From CALVUJ01 sp045128835 (GTDB lineage Bacteria > Bacillota_I > Bacilli_A > RFN20 > DUOF01): a stretch of DNA of 51,013 nucleotides. The DNA lies in assembly GCA_045128835.1 (NCBI GenBank), contig JBGVRX010000028.1:1-51013 (forward strand). The letters are read 5' to 3'. Position 1 is the stretch's first letter. Each line of letters begins with the position of its first letter. The notes beneath the pieces are model-generated. The model saw only the letters and a list, made by a program, of their open reading frames with translations. It did no database searches and was not told the origin of the DNA. Both the position numbers and the translations under genes were made by a program. Below, piece after piece: positions 33,486 to 42,146 of the stretch.

Positions 33486-35258
33486 ATGGGATTAAGAGAA
33501 GAAAAGTTTAAGAAAAGTTTAGCGCTAGCAGAAGAATTTGATGCGGAAGCTTCTTATTATGTTGGCACATGTTATGAGACTGGTGAAGGAACAGAACAAA
33601 ATCTTTTAGAGGCTTTTAATTGGTACAAAGAAGCGGCGGTAGCAAATCATCCAAAGGCACAATATAGTTTAGCTAAGATGTATGAAGATGGTAATGGTAT
33701 AGAGAGAGACAATGATAAAGCTATTGAGTGGTATGAAAAGGCTTTTGATAATGGTATTGAAGAAGCAGGAGATCGATTATTAGTTTGTTTTTCTAGAGAT
33801 ACATACACTGTAGTTGAATTAGACAGAGATGTTGGTTCTCTTGATATTAAAAGAAAAGATATTTCACATATTTTAAAACACCAAAACTTTATTGAAAGAA
33901 AATCAATGGATAAAAACAATCGTGTAGCACATTACTTGAATGGCATTATCGAGTTATGCAAAAATAGCCATTTTATTGAGGCGGCGTATTACTTCAAACA
34001 AGCGGTTGATAATAATTTGGCTAGTGCTTATTATGAATTAGCAATTATCTTATATTTTGGAATAGGAGTAAAGAAAGATATTGAAAAAGCAAAACATTAT
34101 TTGTTTGTTTCATCTGTTAAATGCGTAGATTCTTTTTACTTGTCAGGATTAATTGAAGAGTTAGAATGGGAAATGGGAAAAGGTACAAAGGAACTGTTAA
34201 CAAATTACGAAGCTGCAGCTAAAAGAGGACACATTATGGCAATGCATGCTTTAGGAGAGTTATATTGTCGAGGCGAAAAGTTAAAGCAAGATTTAACTAA
34301 AGCAATGGAATATTATAAGATAGCTGCGGATAAAGGTTATGCTCCTGCACAATATAGTTTATCTATATGTTATTTTAATGGTTTTTCAGGAGAAAAAAAG
34401 CCAGCTGAAGCAATGAAATATTGCAACTTAGCGGCATCACAAGATTATGGTAAGGCACAATGTTTGCTAGGAGAATTATACTATTATGGCAAGGGTGTAG
34501 AAGAAAATAAATACAAGGCCATTGATTGGTACACAAAAGCAGCAAGAGCAGGCGTTGCACAAGCAATATATAATTTAGGCGTTTTTTATCATGAAGGTGC
34601 TTGGGTGGAAAAAGATGATGACAAAGCAATGGAACTATATATGAAGGCGGCAAAAAAGGGCTATGCTCCTGCAAATATTACAATTGGTTCTATGTACTAT
34701 CACGGGGAAAATGGGTTGGAAAAAAATCTTGATAAGGCCATAGAACATTTTGTGGAAGCATCAATCAAAGGCGATGACAAAGCATTTCAATATTTGCTTC
34801 ATTGTCTTAAGGAAAAAGTTAATATTGAAAATGATAAAGATTTGAATGAAATATATACTAAAATAAATGAACTATGGGGAGATAATCCTGATTTGCTAGA
34901 TAAAATAAACAAAGCATTAAACGCTAAAGAGAAAACCAGGGCAAATAGTTTTGAAAGTGTGAAACGAGAAGCTGAAAATGGAAATGCTACAGCGCAACTT
35001 GCTTTAGGGACTTTTTACATAGAAGGAACTTATGCTGAAAGTGATATTAAAGAAGCTATCAAATGGTTAGAAAAGTCGGCAGAACAAGAACACCCATACG
35101 CGCAATATTTACTTGGGGTACTTTATTGTGCTAATGAGTTTGGGGTGTTTGATTATGAACTTGGAAAAAGTTATTTAACAAGTGCTGCTAGAAATGGTTC
35201 TAAAGAAGCTGAAGAAATGTTAGCTGAATTGTTTAAACTAGAAGAAGAGAATAAATAA
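33486..35258 (+). CDS. Sel1-repeat (SLR) protein
   Basis: A 590-residue soluble protein built of about ten Sel1-like repeats (pattern AxYxLGxxYxxGxGVxxDxxKAxxWYxxAAxxG). Examples are AQYSLAKMYEDGNGIERD and AIYNLGVFYHEGAWVEKD. An unlike stretch (about 85-140) and a helical linker (about 450-485) interrupt the array. There is no signal peptide, so it is probably a cytosolic protein-binding scaffold. AGAGGTG precedes the ATG at 33486. TATAAT at 33458-33463 is a likely -10 with no clear -35. It is a single-gene unit, followed by the valS T-box promoter. Partners cannot be read from sequence. Confidence 0.85.
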   Translation: MGLREEKFKKSLALAEEFDAEASYYVGTCYETGEGTEQNLLEAFNWYKEAAVANHPKAQYSLAKMYEDGNGIERDNDKAIEWYEKAFDNGIEEAGDRLLVCFSRDTYTVVELDRDVGSLDIKRKDISHILKHQNFIERKSMDKNNRVAHYLNGIIELCKNSHFIEAAYYFKQAVDNNLASAYYELAIILYFGIGVKKDIEKAKHYLFVSSVKCVDSFYLSGLIEELEWEMGKGTKELLTNYEAAAKRGHIMAMHALGELYCRGEKLKQDLTKAMEYYKIAADKGYAPAQYSLSICYFNGFSGEKKPAEAMKYCNLAASQDYGKAQCLLGELYYYGKGVEENKYKAIDWYTKAARAGVAQAIYNLGVFYHEGAWVEKDDDKAMELYMKAAKKGYAPANITIGSMYYHGENGLEKNLDKAIEHFVEASIKGDDKAFQYLLHCLKEKVNIENDKDLNEIYTKINELWGDNPDLLDKINKALNAKEKTRANSFESVKREAENGNATAQLALGTFYIEGTYAESDIKEAIKWLEKSAEQEHPYAQYLLGVLYCANEFGVFDYELGKSYLTSAARNGSKEAEEMLAELFKLEEENK

Positions 35259-35285
35259 GCAAACTTTAAAATTTAAAGTCCATGC

Positions 35286-35314
35286 TTGACAATTGATAAT
35301 TAATTACATATAAT
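35286..35314 (+). promoter_or_regulatory. valS leader promoter
   Basis: Consensus TTGACA (35286-35291), 17 bases, consensus TATAAT (35309-35314). Transcription should start near 35321, at the head of the T-box. Confidence 0.8.
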
Positions 35315-35320
35315 TGCAAT

Positions 35321-35542
35321 AGAAAACGAAGAACAAGAGGAGTAACTTAGTTAGTATTTACAAGAGATGAAAGATCACCGGCTGAGAGTCTTTCTTAAAG
35401 AAGAGTAAGTGAAGGTAGCTTGGGAGTTGTGCATTTGAAATAGTAGTAAAGTGCAATGTGTCGTCGCATTAAGACTTAGAGAATAAATTAAGGTGGTACC
35501 ACGAGTAGCTTCGTCCTTTGTAAGCTATTCGTGTTTTTTTTT
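35321..35542 (+). promoter_or_regulatory. T-box leader of valS
   Basis: A T-box riboswitch that reads uncharged tRNA-Val. Stem I runs from about 35325. The specifier codon is GTA (35415-35417) in GAAGGTAGCTTGGGAG. The T-box AAGGTGGTACCACG carries TGGT at 35494-35497, to pair with the tRNA end ACCA. The terminator CACGAGTAGCTT / AAGCTATTCGTG (35500-35511 with 35522-35533) ends in nine T residues. Uncharged tRNA-Val should favour read-through into valS. Confidence 0.92.
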
Positions 35543-35557
35543 GAAAGGAAGGATATT

Positions 35558-38194
35558 ATGGATAAAAACGGATTAGAAGGTAAGTACGAACCACAAAGTT
35601 TCGAAGACGAACTTTATAAAAATTGGGAAAGTAAAAATTATTTTATGGCTTCAGTAGACTATAAAAAAGAGCCATATACAATAGTTATGCCTCCTCCAAA
35701 TATTACTGGAGTTTTGCATATGGGACATGCTATGGACAATACTTTACAAGACATTTTAATTAGATATAAAAGATTAAAAGGATTTAACGCTTTATGGATT
35801 CCAGGTGTTGACCATGCCGCTCTTGCTACAGAAGCTAAAATAGTTGCTAAATTAAAAGAAGAAGGAATTAGTAAAGAGGACCTAGGTAGAGAGAAATTCT
35901 TAGAAAAAGCTTGGAATTGGAAGAAACAATACGGTAATACAATAACAACTCAACTTCGTAAAATCGGTTGTTCTTGCGACTGGAGTAAAGAAAGATTTAC
36001 TATGGATGAAGGAAACAATGCTGCTGTTAAAGAAGTATTTGTAGATTTATATAATAAAGGGTTAATTTATAAAGGAAAAAGAATGGTTAACTGGTGTAGT
36101 AACTGTGGTACTGCAATAAGTGATGCTGAGGTAGAATTTGAAGAAGAAGCAGGACATTTATGGTATGTTAACTATTATTCAAAAGATAAATCATATTATG
36201 TAACAGTTGCTACAACTCGTCCTGAAACAATGCTTGGTGACGTTGCTGTTGCAGTTAATCCTAATGATGAAAGATATAAAGATTTAATTGGTAAAACAGT
36301 TGTATTACCTATTATGAATAAAGAGATTCCTTTAATCGCGGATGAATTCGTTGAAATGGAATTCGGTACTGGTGCAGTTAAGATTACTCCTGCTCATGAC
36401 CCTAATGACTATGAGGCTGGATTAAAACACGGATTAGACATCATTAACGTATTTGGTGATGATGGAAAAATGTTAGATTTAGTAAAAGAGTATGAAGGTA
36501 TGGATCTTATTACTGCTAGAAACGCTATTGTAAAGAAACTAGAAGAATTAGGAAACTTAGTAAAAACTGAAGATTATTCACATAATGTAGGACATTGTCA
36601 AAGATGTCATCATACAATTGAACCTAAGATTTCAACTCAATGGTTTGTTAAAATGAAACCTTTAGCAGAACCTGCTATTAAAGCTGTAAGAGATGGAGAA
36701 GTTAAGTTCGTTCCAGAAAGATTCTCTAAAGTTTATTACAACTGGATGGAAAACATTCAAGATTGGTGTATTTCTAGACAAATTTGGTGGGGACACAGAA
36801 TTCCTGTATTCTATTGTGATAAATGTAATGAAATTCATGTAGGTGATGAGCCAACTAAATGTAGTAAATGTGGTCATACTTCATTTACTCAAGATAGTGA
36901 TACATTAGATACATGGTTCTCAAGTGCTTTATGGCCATTCTCTACTTTAGGATTCCCTAAAGAAACAGAAGAATATAAATATTTCTACCCAACTAGTGAT
37001 TTAGTAACTGGTTACGATATTATCTTCTTCTGGGTAGCTAGAATGATTTTCTCTGCGATTGAACATACAGGAAAAGTACCTTTCAATACAGTTTATATTC
37101 ACGGTTTAGTTAGAGATAGTCAAGGTAGAAAAATGTCAAAATCATTAGGTAATGGTATTGATCCATTAAAAGTAATTGAAGAATACGGATGTGATGCTTT
37201 AAGATTCTCATTAGTATTAAATACTGCTCCTGGTAATGATTTAAGATATTTACCAGAAAAATTAGAAAGTGCTAAAAACTTTGCTAATAAAGTATGGAAT
37301 GCTTCTAAGTTCGTTTTAATGAATTTACCAGAAGATGAAAAAACTATAGAAACTTGTGATTATTCTAAGTTAGCAATTGAAGATAAATGGATTTTAAGTA
37401 AATTAAATAAAACAATTAAGGCTATGGAAGAAAACTTTGCTAAATATGAATTAGGTTTAGCACTAGAGCAAATCTACAGCTTCATTTGGGATGAGTTCTG
37501 TGACTGGTATATTGAAATGGTTAAGCCTCGTTTATATAGTGAAACATGCACTAATAAAAAAGAAGCGCAATATACTCTTAACTATGTATTAAAAGCTGCA
37601 TTAACTTTATTACATCCATTCATGCCATTTGTTAGTGAAAAAATTTATGTTAACTTAGCAAATGTAAAAGAAAGCTTAATGAAAGAAGATTGGCCAACAT
37701 TAGTAGGTGATTACGAAGCAGAAGAAGCAAGCGTAGAAAATATCAAACAAATCATTGTTGGTATTAGAAATGTTAGAAGCAATATGAATATTCACCCTAC
37801 TAAGAAAAGTGATGTAATCTTTGTAAGTAAAGATAAAGATAACATTTTAGCTGCTACTAGTTTTATTCAAAAATTAGGTTTTGCAGAAAACGTAAAAGTT
37901 TATGATAAGAAAGAAAATATCCCAGAGTCTTGTGTTACAGTAGTAGCACCTACAATGGAAGCTTATTTATCACTAAATGAATTAGTAGACAAAGAAGAAG
38001 AATTAGCTAGAATTGAAAGAGAGTACACTAAATTAAATACAGAATTAACTAAGTTATCTGGTATGATTAATAACCCAGGTTTCTTAGCTAAAGCACCTGC
38101 AGATAAAGTTGAAGAAACTAAAGTTAGAGTAAATGAATTACAATCAATGATTAATAATTTATTAACTCAAAAGAATAATTTAATTAATATGTAA
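35558..38194 (+). CDS. valS: Valyl-tRNA synthetase
   Basis: An 878-residue class I synthetase. PPPNITGVLHMGHAMD holds the HIGH motif. An editing (CP1) domain lies at about 190-345 (TTRPETMLGD), CxxC zinc knuckles follow (CQRCHH, CDKC, CSKCG), and GRKMSKSLGNGIDP holds KMSKS. A C-terminal coiled coil comes last (about 815-878). Full length for the family. The ATG at 35558 follows AAAGGAAGG. Controlled by the T-box directly upstream. Confidence 0.96.
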   Translation: MDKNGLEGKYEPQSFEDELYKNWESKNYFMASVDYKKEPYTIVMPPPNITGVLHMGHAMDNTLQDILIRYKRLKGFNALWIPGVDHAALATEAKIVAKLKEEGISKEDLGREKFLEKAWNWKKQYGNTITTQLRKIGCSCDWSKERFTMDEGNNAAVKEVFVDLYNKGLIYKGKRMVNWCSNCGTAISDAEVEFEEEAGHLWYVNYYSKDKSYYVTVATTRPETMLGDVAVAVNPNDERYKDLIGKTVVLPIMNKEIPLIADEFVEMEFGTGAVKITPAHDPNDYEAGLKHGLDIINVFGDDGKMLDLVKEYEGMDLITARNAIVKKLEELGNLVKTEDYSHNVGHCQRCHHTIEPKISTQWFVKMKPLAEPAIKAVRDGEVKFVPERFSKVYYNWMENIQDWCISRQIWWGHRIPVFYCDKCNEIHVGDEPTKCSKCGHTSFTQDSDTLDTWFSSALWPFSTLGFPKETEEYKYFYPTSDLVTGYDIIFFWVARMIFSAIEHTGKVPFNTVYIHGLVRDSQGRKMSKSLGNGIDPLKVIEEYGCDALRFSLVLNTAPGNDLRYLPEKLESAKNFANKVWNASKFVLMNLPEDEKTIETCDYSKLAIEDKWILSKLNKTIKAMEENFAKYELGLALEQIYSFIWDEFCDWYIEMVKPRLYSETCTNKKEAQYTLNYVLKAALTLLHPFMPFVSEKIYVNLANVKESLMKEDWPTLVGDYEAEEASVENIKQIIVGIRNVRSNMNIHPTKKSDVIFVSKDKDNILAATSFIQKLGFAENVKVYDKKENIPESCVTVVAPTMEAYLSLNELVDKEEELARIEREYTKLNTELTKLSGMINNPGFLAKAPADKVEETKVRVNELQSMINNLLTQKNNLINM

Positions 38195-38202
38195 TAAGAA
38201 TT

Positions 38203-38227
38203 AAAGGCTACGAAAGTGGCCTTTTTC
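38203..38227 (+). terminator. Intrinsic terminator
   Basis: AAAGGCTA pairs with TGGCCTTT (one G-U), followed by T residues, just after valS. Confidence 0.75.
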
Positions 38228-38239
38228 TTTAAATAAAAC

Positions 38240-38269
38240 TTGAAAAATAAAAAAACAAGTGTATATAAT
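38240..38269 (+). promoter_or_regulatory. Promoter of the leader/M20 unit
   Basis: TTGAAA (38240-38245), 18 bases, TATAAT (38264-38269). Transcription would start near 38276, about 20 bases before the leader-peptide ATG. Confidence 0.6.
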
Positions 38270-38295
38270 ATAACCAAAGAAAGGAAGAATGTATT

Positions 38296-38331
38296 ATGTT
38301 TAATTCATTTACTTGGTGGCATCATAATTAA
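38296..38331 (+). CDS. Putative leader peptide MFNSFTWWHHN
   Basis: An 11-residue reading frame with a good ribosome site (AAGGAAG at 38281-38287, eight bases before the ATG). Two Trp codons (38314-38319) and two His codons (38320-38325) stand just before the stop. Trp is rare in this AT-rich genome, so the pair is striking. It lies between a promoter and a terminator-like hairpin, the usual arrangement of ribosome-mediated attenuation. That it is translated is inferred. Confidence 0.55.
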   Translation: MFNSFTWWHHN

Positions 38332-38334
38332 TTA

Positions 38335-38464
38335 GGCACTGGCAAACGTATGTTTTGTGAGTGCTGTTTTTGATGCTTCACAAGACATATTAATGGATTA
38401 AATTTATATATAAATCTAAAGAGCCCACGATATGTTTTGTAATCACATATTTGTGGGCTTTTTT
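38335..38464 (+). promoter_or_regulatory. Attenuator with competing hairpins
   Basis: Four alternating pairings can be drawn. (1) 38335-38340 with 38360-38365. (2) 38348-38361 with 38377-38390, 14 pairs including three G-U. (3) 38380-38390 with 38430-38440, 11 pairs. (4) The terminator AGCCCAC (38422-38428) with GTGGGCT (38453-38459), extended inward by ATATG/CATAT and followed by six T residues. Pairings 2 and 3 exclude each other, as do 3 and 4. Expression of the M20 gene should depend on which forms. Confidence 0.6.
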
Positions 38465-38491
38465 ATATGTTTTTTTAGGAGGAAAAGAAAG

Positions 38492-39592
38492 ATGAAAGAT
38501 TTAAAAACGTTAAGTGATTTAATAAAGATTAAATCCTATAATAATGAAGAAAATATTATTAATTATATTAAAGAAGTATTTAAAGATTGTTCAAAAGAAA
38601 TAAGAGTTGTAGAGGCTATTAATGGTAAGAAAAATATATTAGTGGGACTTAATACAAAACTAGAAAATGTAGAACCGATTGTATTGTCAGGACACATTGA
38701 TACTGTAAATGCCGATGAAGAAAATTATCTTACCAACCCATATGAATTAGTTGTAAAAGATAATAAAGCGTATGGTTTAGGAGTTATTGATATGAAATGT
38801 TTTACTTCAAGTATTGTAGATAAAATAAGTGAAATTAAAGAGTTGAAATATCCAATTGTTTTAGCGTTTACTACAGATGAAGAAACAGAGCTAAAGGGAA
38901 TAGAGTGTTTAATAGAAGAAATGAAACAAAGGGATATTAAGCCTAAATTTACTATAATTGGTGAACCTACATGTATGAAGATAAATAATATATCTAACGG
39001 ATGTTTTGAATATAAAGTTGAAGTATATGGCAAGAGTTGTCACAGCAGTACTCCTCAAAATGGTATTAATGCAATTTGTATAATGGCAAAGATAATAACC
39101 TTTATTGAAGAACTAAGTAGAAAATATAACAATTTAGTTATGAATAGCAATATTATAAATGGAGGAACAATAATCAATAGAATTCCGGATTTTGTTTCAA
39201 TGTCATTTGATATAAGGACTACTAGTATGAATAATTATAAAGAAGCAATTGATTTGATAAATAAAAAAATTGAAGATTTAAAAGTGGAATACAAAACAAA
39301 TATTGTAATTACTAAACAGTTAGAGATTCCACCGCTTAGTTGCAAAAATAAAAATAATATTACTAAATTAGCGTCTAAATTAGGGCTAGAAGTAGAATCT
39401 TTTAGTGGAGGATGTGAAGCTGGGTATTATGAAAGTTATAGTGGGGATGCTATTTTGTTTGGAGTTGGGGATATTTCTTTAGCGCACAAACCTAATGAAT
39501 TTATGATTGTAGATGATTATTATAAATATAATGATTTGTTGATGGAAATGTTAAATGAAATTGGTGATATATATTATAAAAGCACATATTAA
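38492..39592 (+). CDS. M20-family deacylase/peptidase (ArgE/DapE-like)
   Basis: A 366-residue zinc hydrolase. Motifs: LSGHIDTV (metal His and catalytic Asp), GLGVIDMKCF (bridging Asp), TTDEETELKG (catalytic and metal Glu), EPTCMKI and a final GVGDISLAHKPNEF (metal His). A dimerisation domain lies at about 170-280. The substrate is uncertain: acetylornithine, succinyl-diaminopimelate, N-acyl amino acids or dipeptides are all possible. AGGAGG precedes the ATG at 38492; an in-frame ATG at 38432 lies inside the terminator hairpin. It is preceded by a Trp/His leader-type attenuator, which hints at an amino-acid-related role. Confidence 0.82.
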   Translation: MKDLKTLSDLIKIKSYNNEENIINYIKEVFKDCSKEIRVVEAINGKKNILVGLNTKLENVEPIVLSGHIDTVNADEENYLTNPYELVVKDNKAYGLGVIDMKCFTSSIVDKISEIKELKYPIVLAFTTDEETELKGIECLIEEMKQRDIKPKFTIIGEPTCMKINNISNGCFEYKVEVYGKSCHSSTPQNGINAICIMAKIITFIEELSRKYNNLVMNSNIINGGTIINRIPDFVSMSFDIRTTSMNNYKEAIDLINKKIEDLKVEYKTNIVITKQLEIPPLSCKNKNNITKLASKLGLEVESFSGGCEAGYYESYSGDAILFGVGDISLAHKPNEFMIVDDYYKYNDLLMEMLNEIGDIYYKSTY

Positions 39593-39604
39593 ATGTGCTT
39601 TTTT
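39578..39604 (+). terminator. Intrinsic terminator
   Basis: AAAGCACA / TGTGCTTT and a T-run. The stop codon of the M20 gene lies in the loop. Confidence 0.8.
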
Positions 39605-39609
39605 GTAAT

Positions 39610-39633
39610 AAAAAAACCTAGACAAGGCTAGGT
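39610..39633 (-). terminator. Terminator of the tRNA-Arg pair
   Basis: On the minus strand ACCTAG, loop CCTTGT, CTAGGT and a T-run, 14 bases past the end of the second tRNA. Confidence 0.7.
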
Positions 39634-39646
39634 GGATTTAGTACTC

Positions 39647-39723
39647 TGGTGCGACCTAAGGGATTCGAACCCCTGACCTTTGGTTTCGTAGACCAACGCT
39701 CTATCCAGCTGAGCTAAGATCGC
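39647..39723 (-). tRNA. tRNA-Arg (anticodon ACG)
   Basis: A 77-base cloverleaf with CCA encoded. Acceptor GCGATCT/AGGTCGC, D arm GCTC/GAGC, anticodon stem TTGGT/ACCAA with loop CTACGAA, T arm AGGGG-TTCGAAT-CCCTT. Anticodon ACG (inosine when modified) reads CGN Arg codons. Second of two tRNA-Arg genes in the same transcript. Confidence 0.95.
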
Positions 39724-39737
39724 TTTTATAAAAAAAA

Positions 39738-39814
39738 TGGCGTCCACGAAGGGATTCGAACCCCTGACCTACGGCTTAGAAGGCCGTTGCTCTATCCAGC
39801 TGAGCTACGTGGAC
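39738..39814 (-). tRNA. tRNA-Arg (anticodon TCT)
   Basis: A 77-base cloverleaf with CCA encoded. Acceptor GTCCACG/CGTGGAC, anticodon stem ACGGC/GCCGT with loop CTTCTAA, T arm AGGGG-TTCGAAT-CCCTT, discriminator G. Anticodon TCT reads AGA/AGG, the main Arg codons in this window. Only 14 bases separate it from the ACG tRNA. Confidence 0.95.
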
Positions 39815-39823
39815 ACGCTTACT

Positions 39824-39852
39824 ATTATAGTAGAAACTTTTTCATTTTGCAA
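39824..39852 (-). promoter_or_regulatory. Promoter of the tRNA-Arg pair
   Basis: On the minus strand TTGCAA (39852-39847), 17 bases, TATAAT (39829-39824), ten bases before the tRNA-Arg(TCT). Confidence 0.75.
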
Positions 39853-39885
39853 GTATTTATTGAAAATTATATTAAATTAATTTAT

Positions 39886-39914
39886 ATAAAAAAACGCTTA
39901 GTAAGTTAAGCGTT
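39886..39914 (-). terminator. Terminator of def
   Basis: On the minus strand AACGCTTA, loop ACTTAC, TAAGCGTT and a T-run, just past the def stop. Confidence 0.85.
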
Positions 39915-39920
39915 AATATT

Positions 39921-40463
39921 TTAAATTAAAATAGCATCTTCAATAATCTTAAATGGATCTTTAGGGTCTATTCTATCTGTATAAAGTTTTCCTTCTAAAT
40001 GATCCATTTCGTGTTGAAGTATAATAGCTAAATATCCTCTAGCTTTAATTGTTACTTCTTTATCAGTTAAAGCATCATAACCTTTAACAGTAACTTTATA
40101 ATAACGGTAGACATAACCTTCAACATCAACTGGAACAGACAAGCAACCTTCTCCATTATCCAAACAACATAACTTAACAGAGTAAGATACAATCTTAGGA
40201 TTAACTAAAGCATATTCATAAGTTTTATCTTCATCTTGAAAATATATTGCAATCATTCTTTTATCTAAACCTATTTGGTTAGCGGCTAATCCTACACCTG
40301 GTCTAATGTCGTATTTCTTTGCCAGTTCATCATCTTGAGAAACTTTTAAATACTCAACCATTTCCGTTAAAATCTCTTTATCTTCTTTAGAAAGAGGAAG
40401 CGCTACTTCTTTACATTTTTGACTTAAAAACTTTTTATCAGTTACTATATCAAATACTTTCAT
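39921..40463 (-). CDS. def: Peptide deformylase
   Basis: A 180-residue metalloenzyme that removes the formyl group from nascent proteins. All three motifs are present: GVGLAANQIG, EGCLSVP (metal Cys) and QHEMDHLEGKLY (two metal His, catalytic Glu). It is the longer Gram-positive type (type 2 by length and insertion). The start is ATG after AAAGGA. It stands alone here, away from priA-rlmN, where def-fmt sit in Bacillus. Confidence 0.95.
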   Translation of the reverse strand: MKVFDIVTDKKFLSQKCKEVALPLSKEDKEILTEMVEYLKVSQDDELAKKYDIRPGVGLAANQIGLDKRMIAIYFQDEDKTYEYALVNPKIVSYSVKLCCLDNGEGCLSVPVDVEGYVYRYYKVTVKGYDALTDKEVTIKARGYLAIILQHEMDHLEGKLYTDRIDPKDPFKIIEDAILI

Positions 40464-40580
40464 CTAATCAAATCCTTTACCTTTCTAAGTATATAACAGT
40501 TTGAAAAAACTAACAATAATATTTCTGAAATTATTTGTAAGAGGGAGGTAGTTTGATATACTAAAATAGAGGTGTATAGT

Positions 40581-41132
40581 ATGCAAAAAACATTGAATAT
40601 AGTATGGAAATCATTTTTGGTTGTTTTAGTCGCAGTAACATTAGTTTTATCAGGATATCTTTATTCTAATAGAGATGAAATAGTAACATCTAATATAACA
40701 ATGAAATATTTTGTTGAAACAGTATTGAGTAATGATGAGGACAAAATAAGAACATTTGTTGCTAATAGTAATAATGATGTTTTATATAACAACTTTGTTT
40801 CTACAATGAATAATATCTATTATTATGAAGGTGTTAGTGATTTTGAATTTGAGATAACAAATACTGAATTATTTGGAGATGGCAAATATCAATGTTATTT
40901 TGCTAATGCATTTGAAAATTATACTCCTAAATGTGATTTAGAAAATGAAGGAAGATATATTAATTATTTAGTAGATATTAAAGTTAGTTATACTTTTGCT
41001 GGTGAAAAGGTTGAACGAGATGAAAAGGGATTAGTGGTTTTTGTTAAAGATATGGTTGATGGAAATTACTTTACTTGGAGACTTGTAAGATTTGATAGAT
41101 ATAAAGTAGAAGCATACGAAGGCAATATATAA
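40581..41132 (+). CDS. Hypothetical membrane-anchored exported protein
   Basis: A 183-residue protein with an N-terminal helix (about 10-30, FLVVLVAVTLVLSGYLY) and an outer part of about 150 residues, acidic and Tyr-rich. It loosely resembles NTF2-like or DUF4829-type exported domains, but I cannot assign it. The start is the ATG at 40581, six bases after AGAGGTG; the upstream GTG lies inside that site. It is a single-gene unit. Confidence 0.55.
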   Translation: MQKTLNIVWKSFLVVLVAVTLVLSGYLYSNRDEIVTSNITMKYFVETVLSNDEDKIRTFVANSNNDVLYNNFVSTMNNIYYYEGVSDFEFEITNTELFGDGKYQCYFANAFENYTPKCDLENEGRYINYLVDIKVSYTFAGEKVERDEKGLVVFVKDMVDGNYFTWRLVRFDRYKVEAYEGNI

Positions 41133-41162
41133 AAAAAGAAGTGATCAGTTCACTTCTTTTCT
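41131..41162. terminator. Bidirectional terminator
   Basis: GAAGTGA, loop TCAGT, TCACTTC, with seven A before and a T-run after, between convergent genes. Confidence 0.85.
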
Positions 41163-41163
41163 T

Positions 41164-42009
41164 TTACCATTTTTTGCAGTATCCAAAACCTATTGTTCCA
41201 GGTCCTGCATGAGCACACACGTTAATTGAAATTGGTGTAACTACAATGTTGTAATCTGGAAATGCTTTTTCAATCATCTCTTTTACTTCATTAGCAGCAG
41301 CTTTAGCATCAAATTCTATAACATGGAATTCATAATCTGTAGGATTTATATCTCTTTGTTTAAACAATTCAATTATTTCGTTGAAAGCTTTTCTATATGT
41401 TCTAGTTGTTCCTTGTTTTTGTATTTCGCCATCGTGATATTTTAATAATGGCTTGATTCCTAACATGTTACCAATCATGGCTACAGCTGGAGAAACTCTT
41501 CCACCGTTTTTTAAGAAAGTTAAACTTTCAGGAACAAAGTAAATTTCATCTTTATTAACTAGTTCTTTTGATTCTTCTACAATTTTATCGAAATCAACAT
41601 TTTCATTAGCTAATCTTTTAGCGTGTTTTACAATGTTACCCATAAATGAACAAACACCCATAGAGTCGATAACAACGATTTTATCTCCATATTTATCTTT
41701 GCAACTAGTTGTAAATAAACTAAACATACTAGATAGTTTACTAGAAATTGTAAAATGGATTATTTTTTCATATCCTTCGTTAAATAATTTATCAAAGTAT
41801 TCTTCAATATCCATTAATGGTGGGGTAGATGTTTTTATTCTACTTCCTCCACGCATCATGGCATTTAATTTATCTTGATCTATAGTTATACCGTCATGAT
41901 ATTCTTGACCATCAACGATAACATTTAATGGAAATATATGTATATTTAAATCTTTAGCTTCAGCTTGAGAAATTGCGCAAGTTGAATCAGAACTTATTGC
42001 TATTTTCAT
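41164..42009 (-). CDS. DegV-family fatty acid-binding protein
   Basis: A 281-residue DegV protein. ISSDSTCAIS at the N-terminus and RIKTSTPPL (the TSxP motif holding the carboxylate) are family marks, and the end ISINVCAHAGPGTIGFGY is typical. Relatives (FakB) present exogenous fatty acids to the kinase FakA for entry into phospholipid synthesis. No fakA is in the window. AGGGGTG precedes the ATG. Confidence 0.9.
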   Translation of the reverse strand: MKIAISSDSTCAISQAEAKDLNIHIFPLNVIVDGQEYHDGITIDQDKLNAMMRGGSRIKTSTPPLMDIEEYFDKLFNEGYEKIIHFTISSKLSSMFSLFTTSCKDKYGDKIVVIDSMGVCSFMGNIVKHAKRLANENVDFDKIVEESKELVNKDEIYFVPESLTFLKNGGRVSPAVAMIGNMLGIKPLLKYHDGEIQKQGTTRTYRKAFNEIIELFKQRDINPTDYEFHVIEFDAKAAANEVKEMIEKAFPDYNIVVTPISINVCAHAGPGTIGFGYCKKW

Positions 42010-42078
42010 AGGAAAACACCCCTCTTTTACAGTATATCATTTTTAGAAATATATGCAAAAAAAATGACAAAAAAAATG

Positions 42079-42105
42079 AAAAAAGGAAGACTATAATAGT
42101 CCTCC
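42079..42105 (-). terminator. Intrinsic terminator
   Basis: On the minus strand GGAGGACTA, loop TTA, TAGTCTTCC (one G-U) and a T-run, after the small Gly/Cys-rich gene. Confidence 0.75.
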
Positions 42106-42146
42106 TTTAAAAAGCATACTTTATTTAAAAATGAATGATAGGTTGA

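Noticed and set aside
38432..38491. Longer N-terminus for the M20 protein starting at 38432
   Set aside because: That ATG lies inside the terminator stem-loop and has no ribosome site; the ATG at 38492 has AGGAGG and matches the family start.
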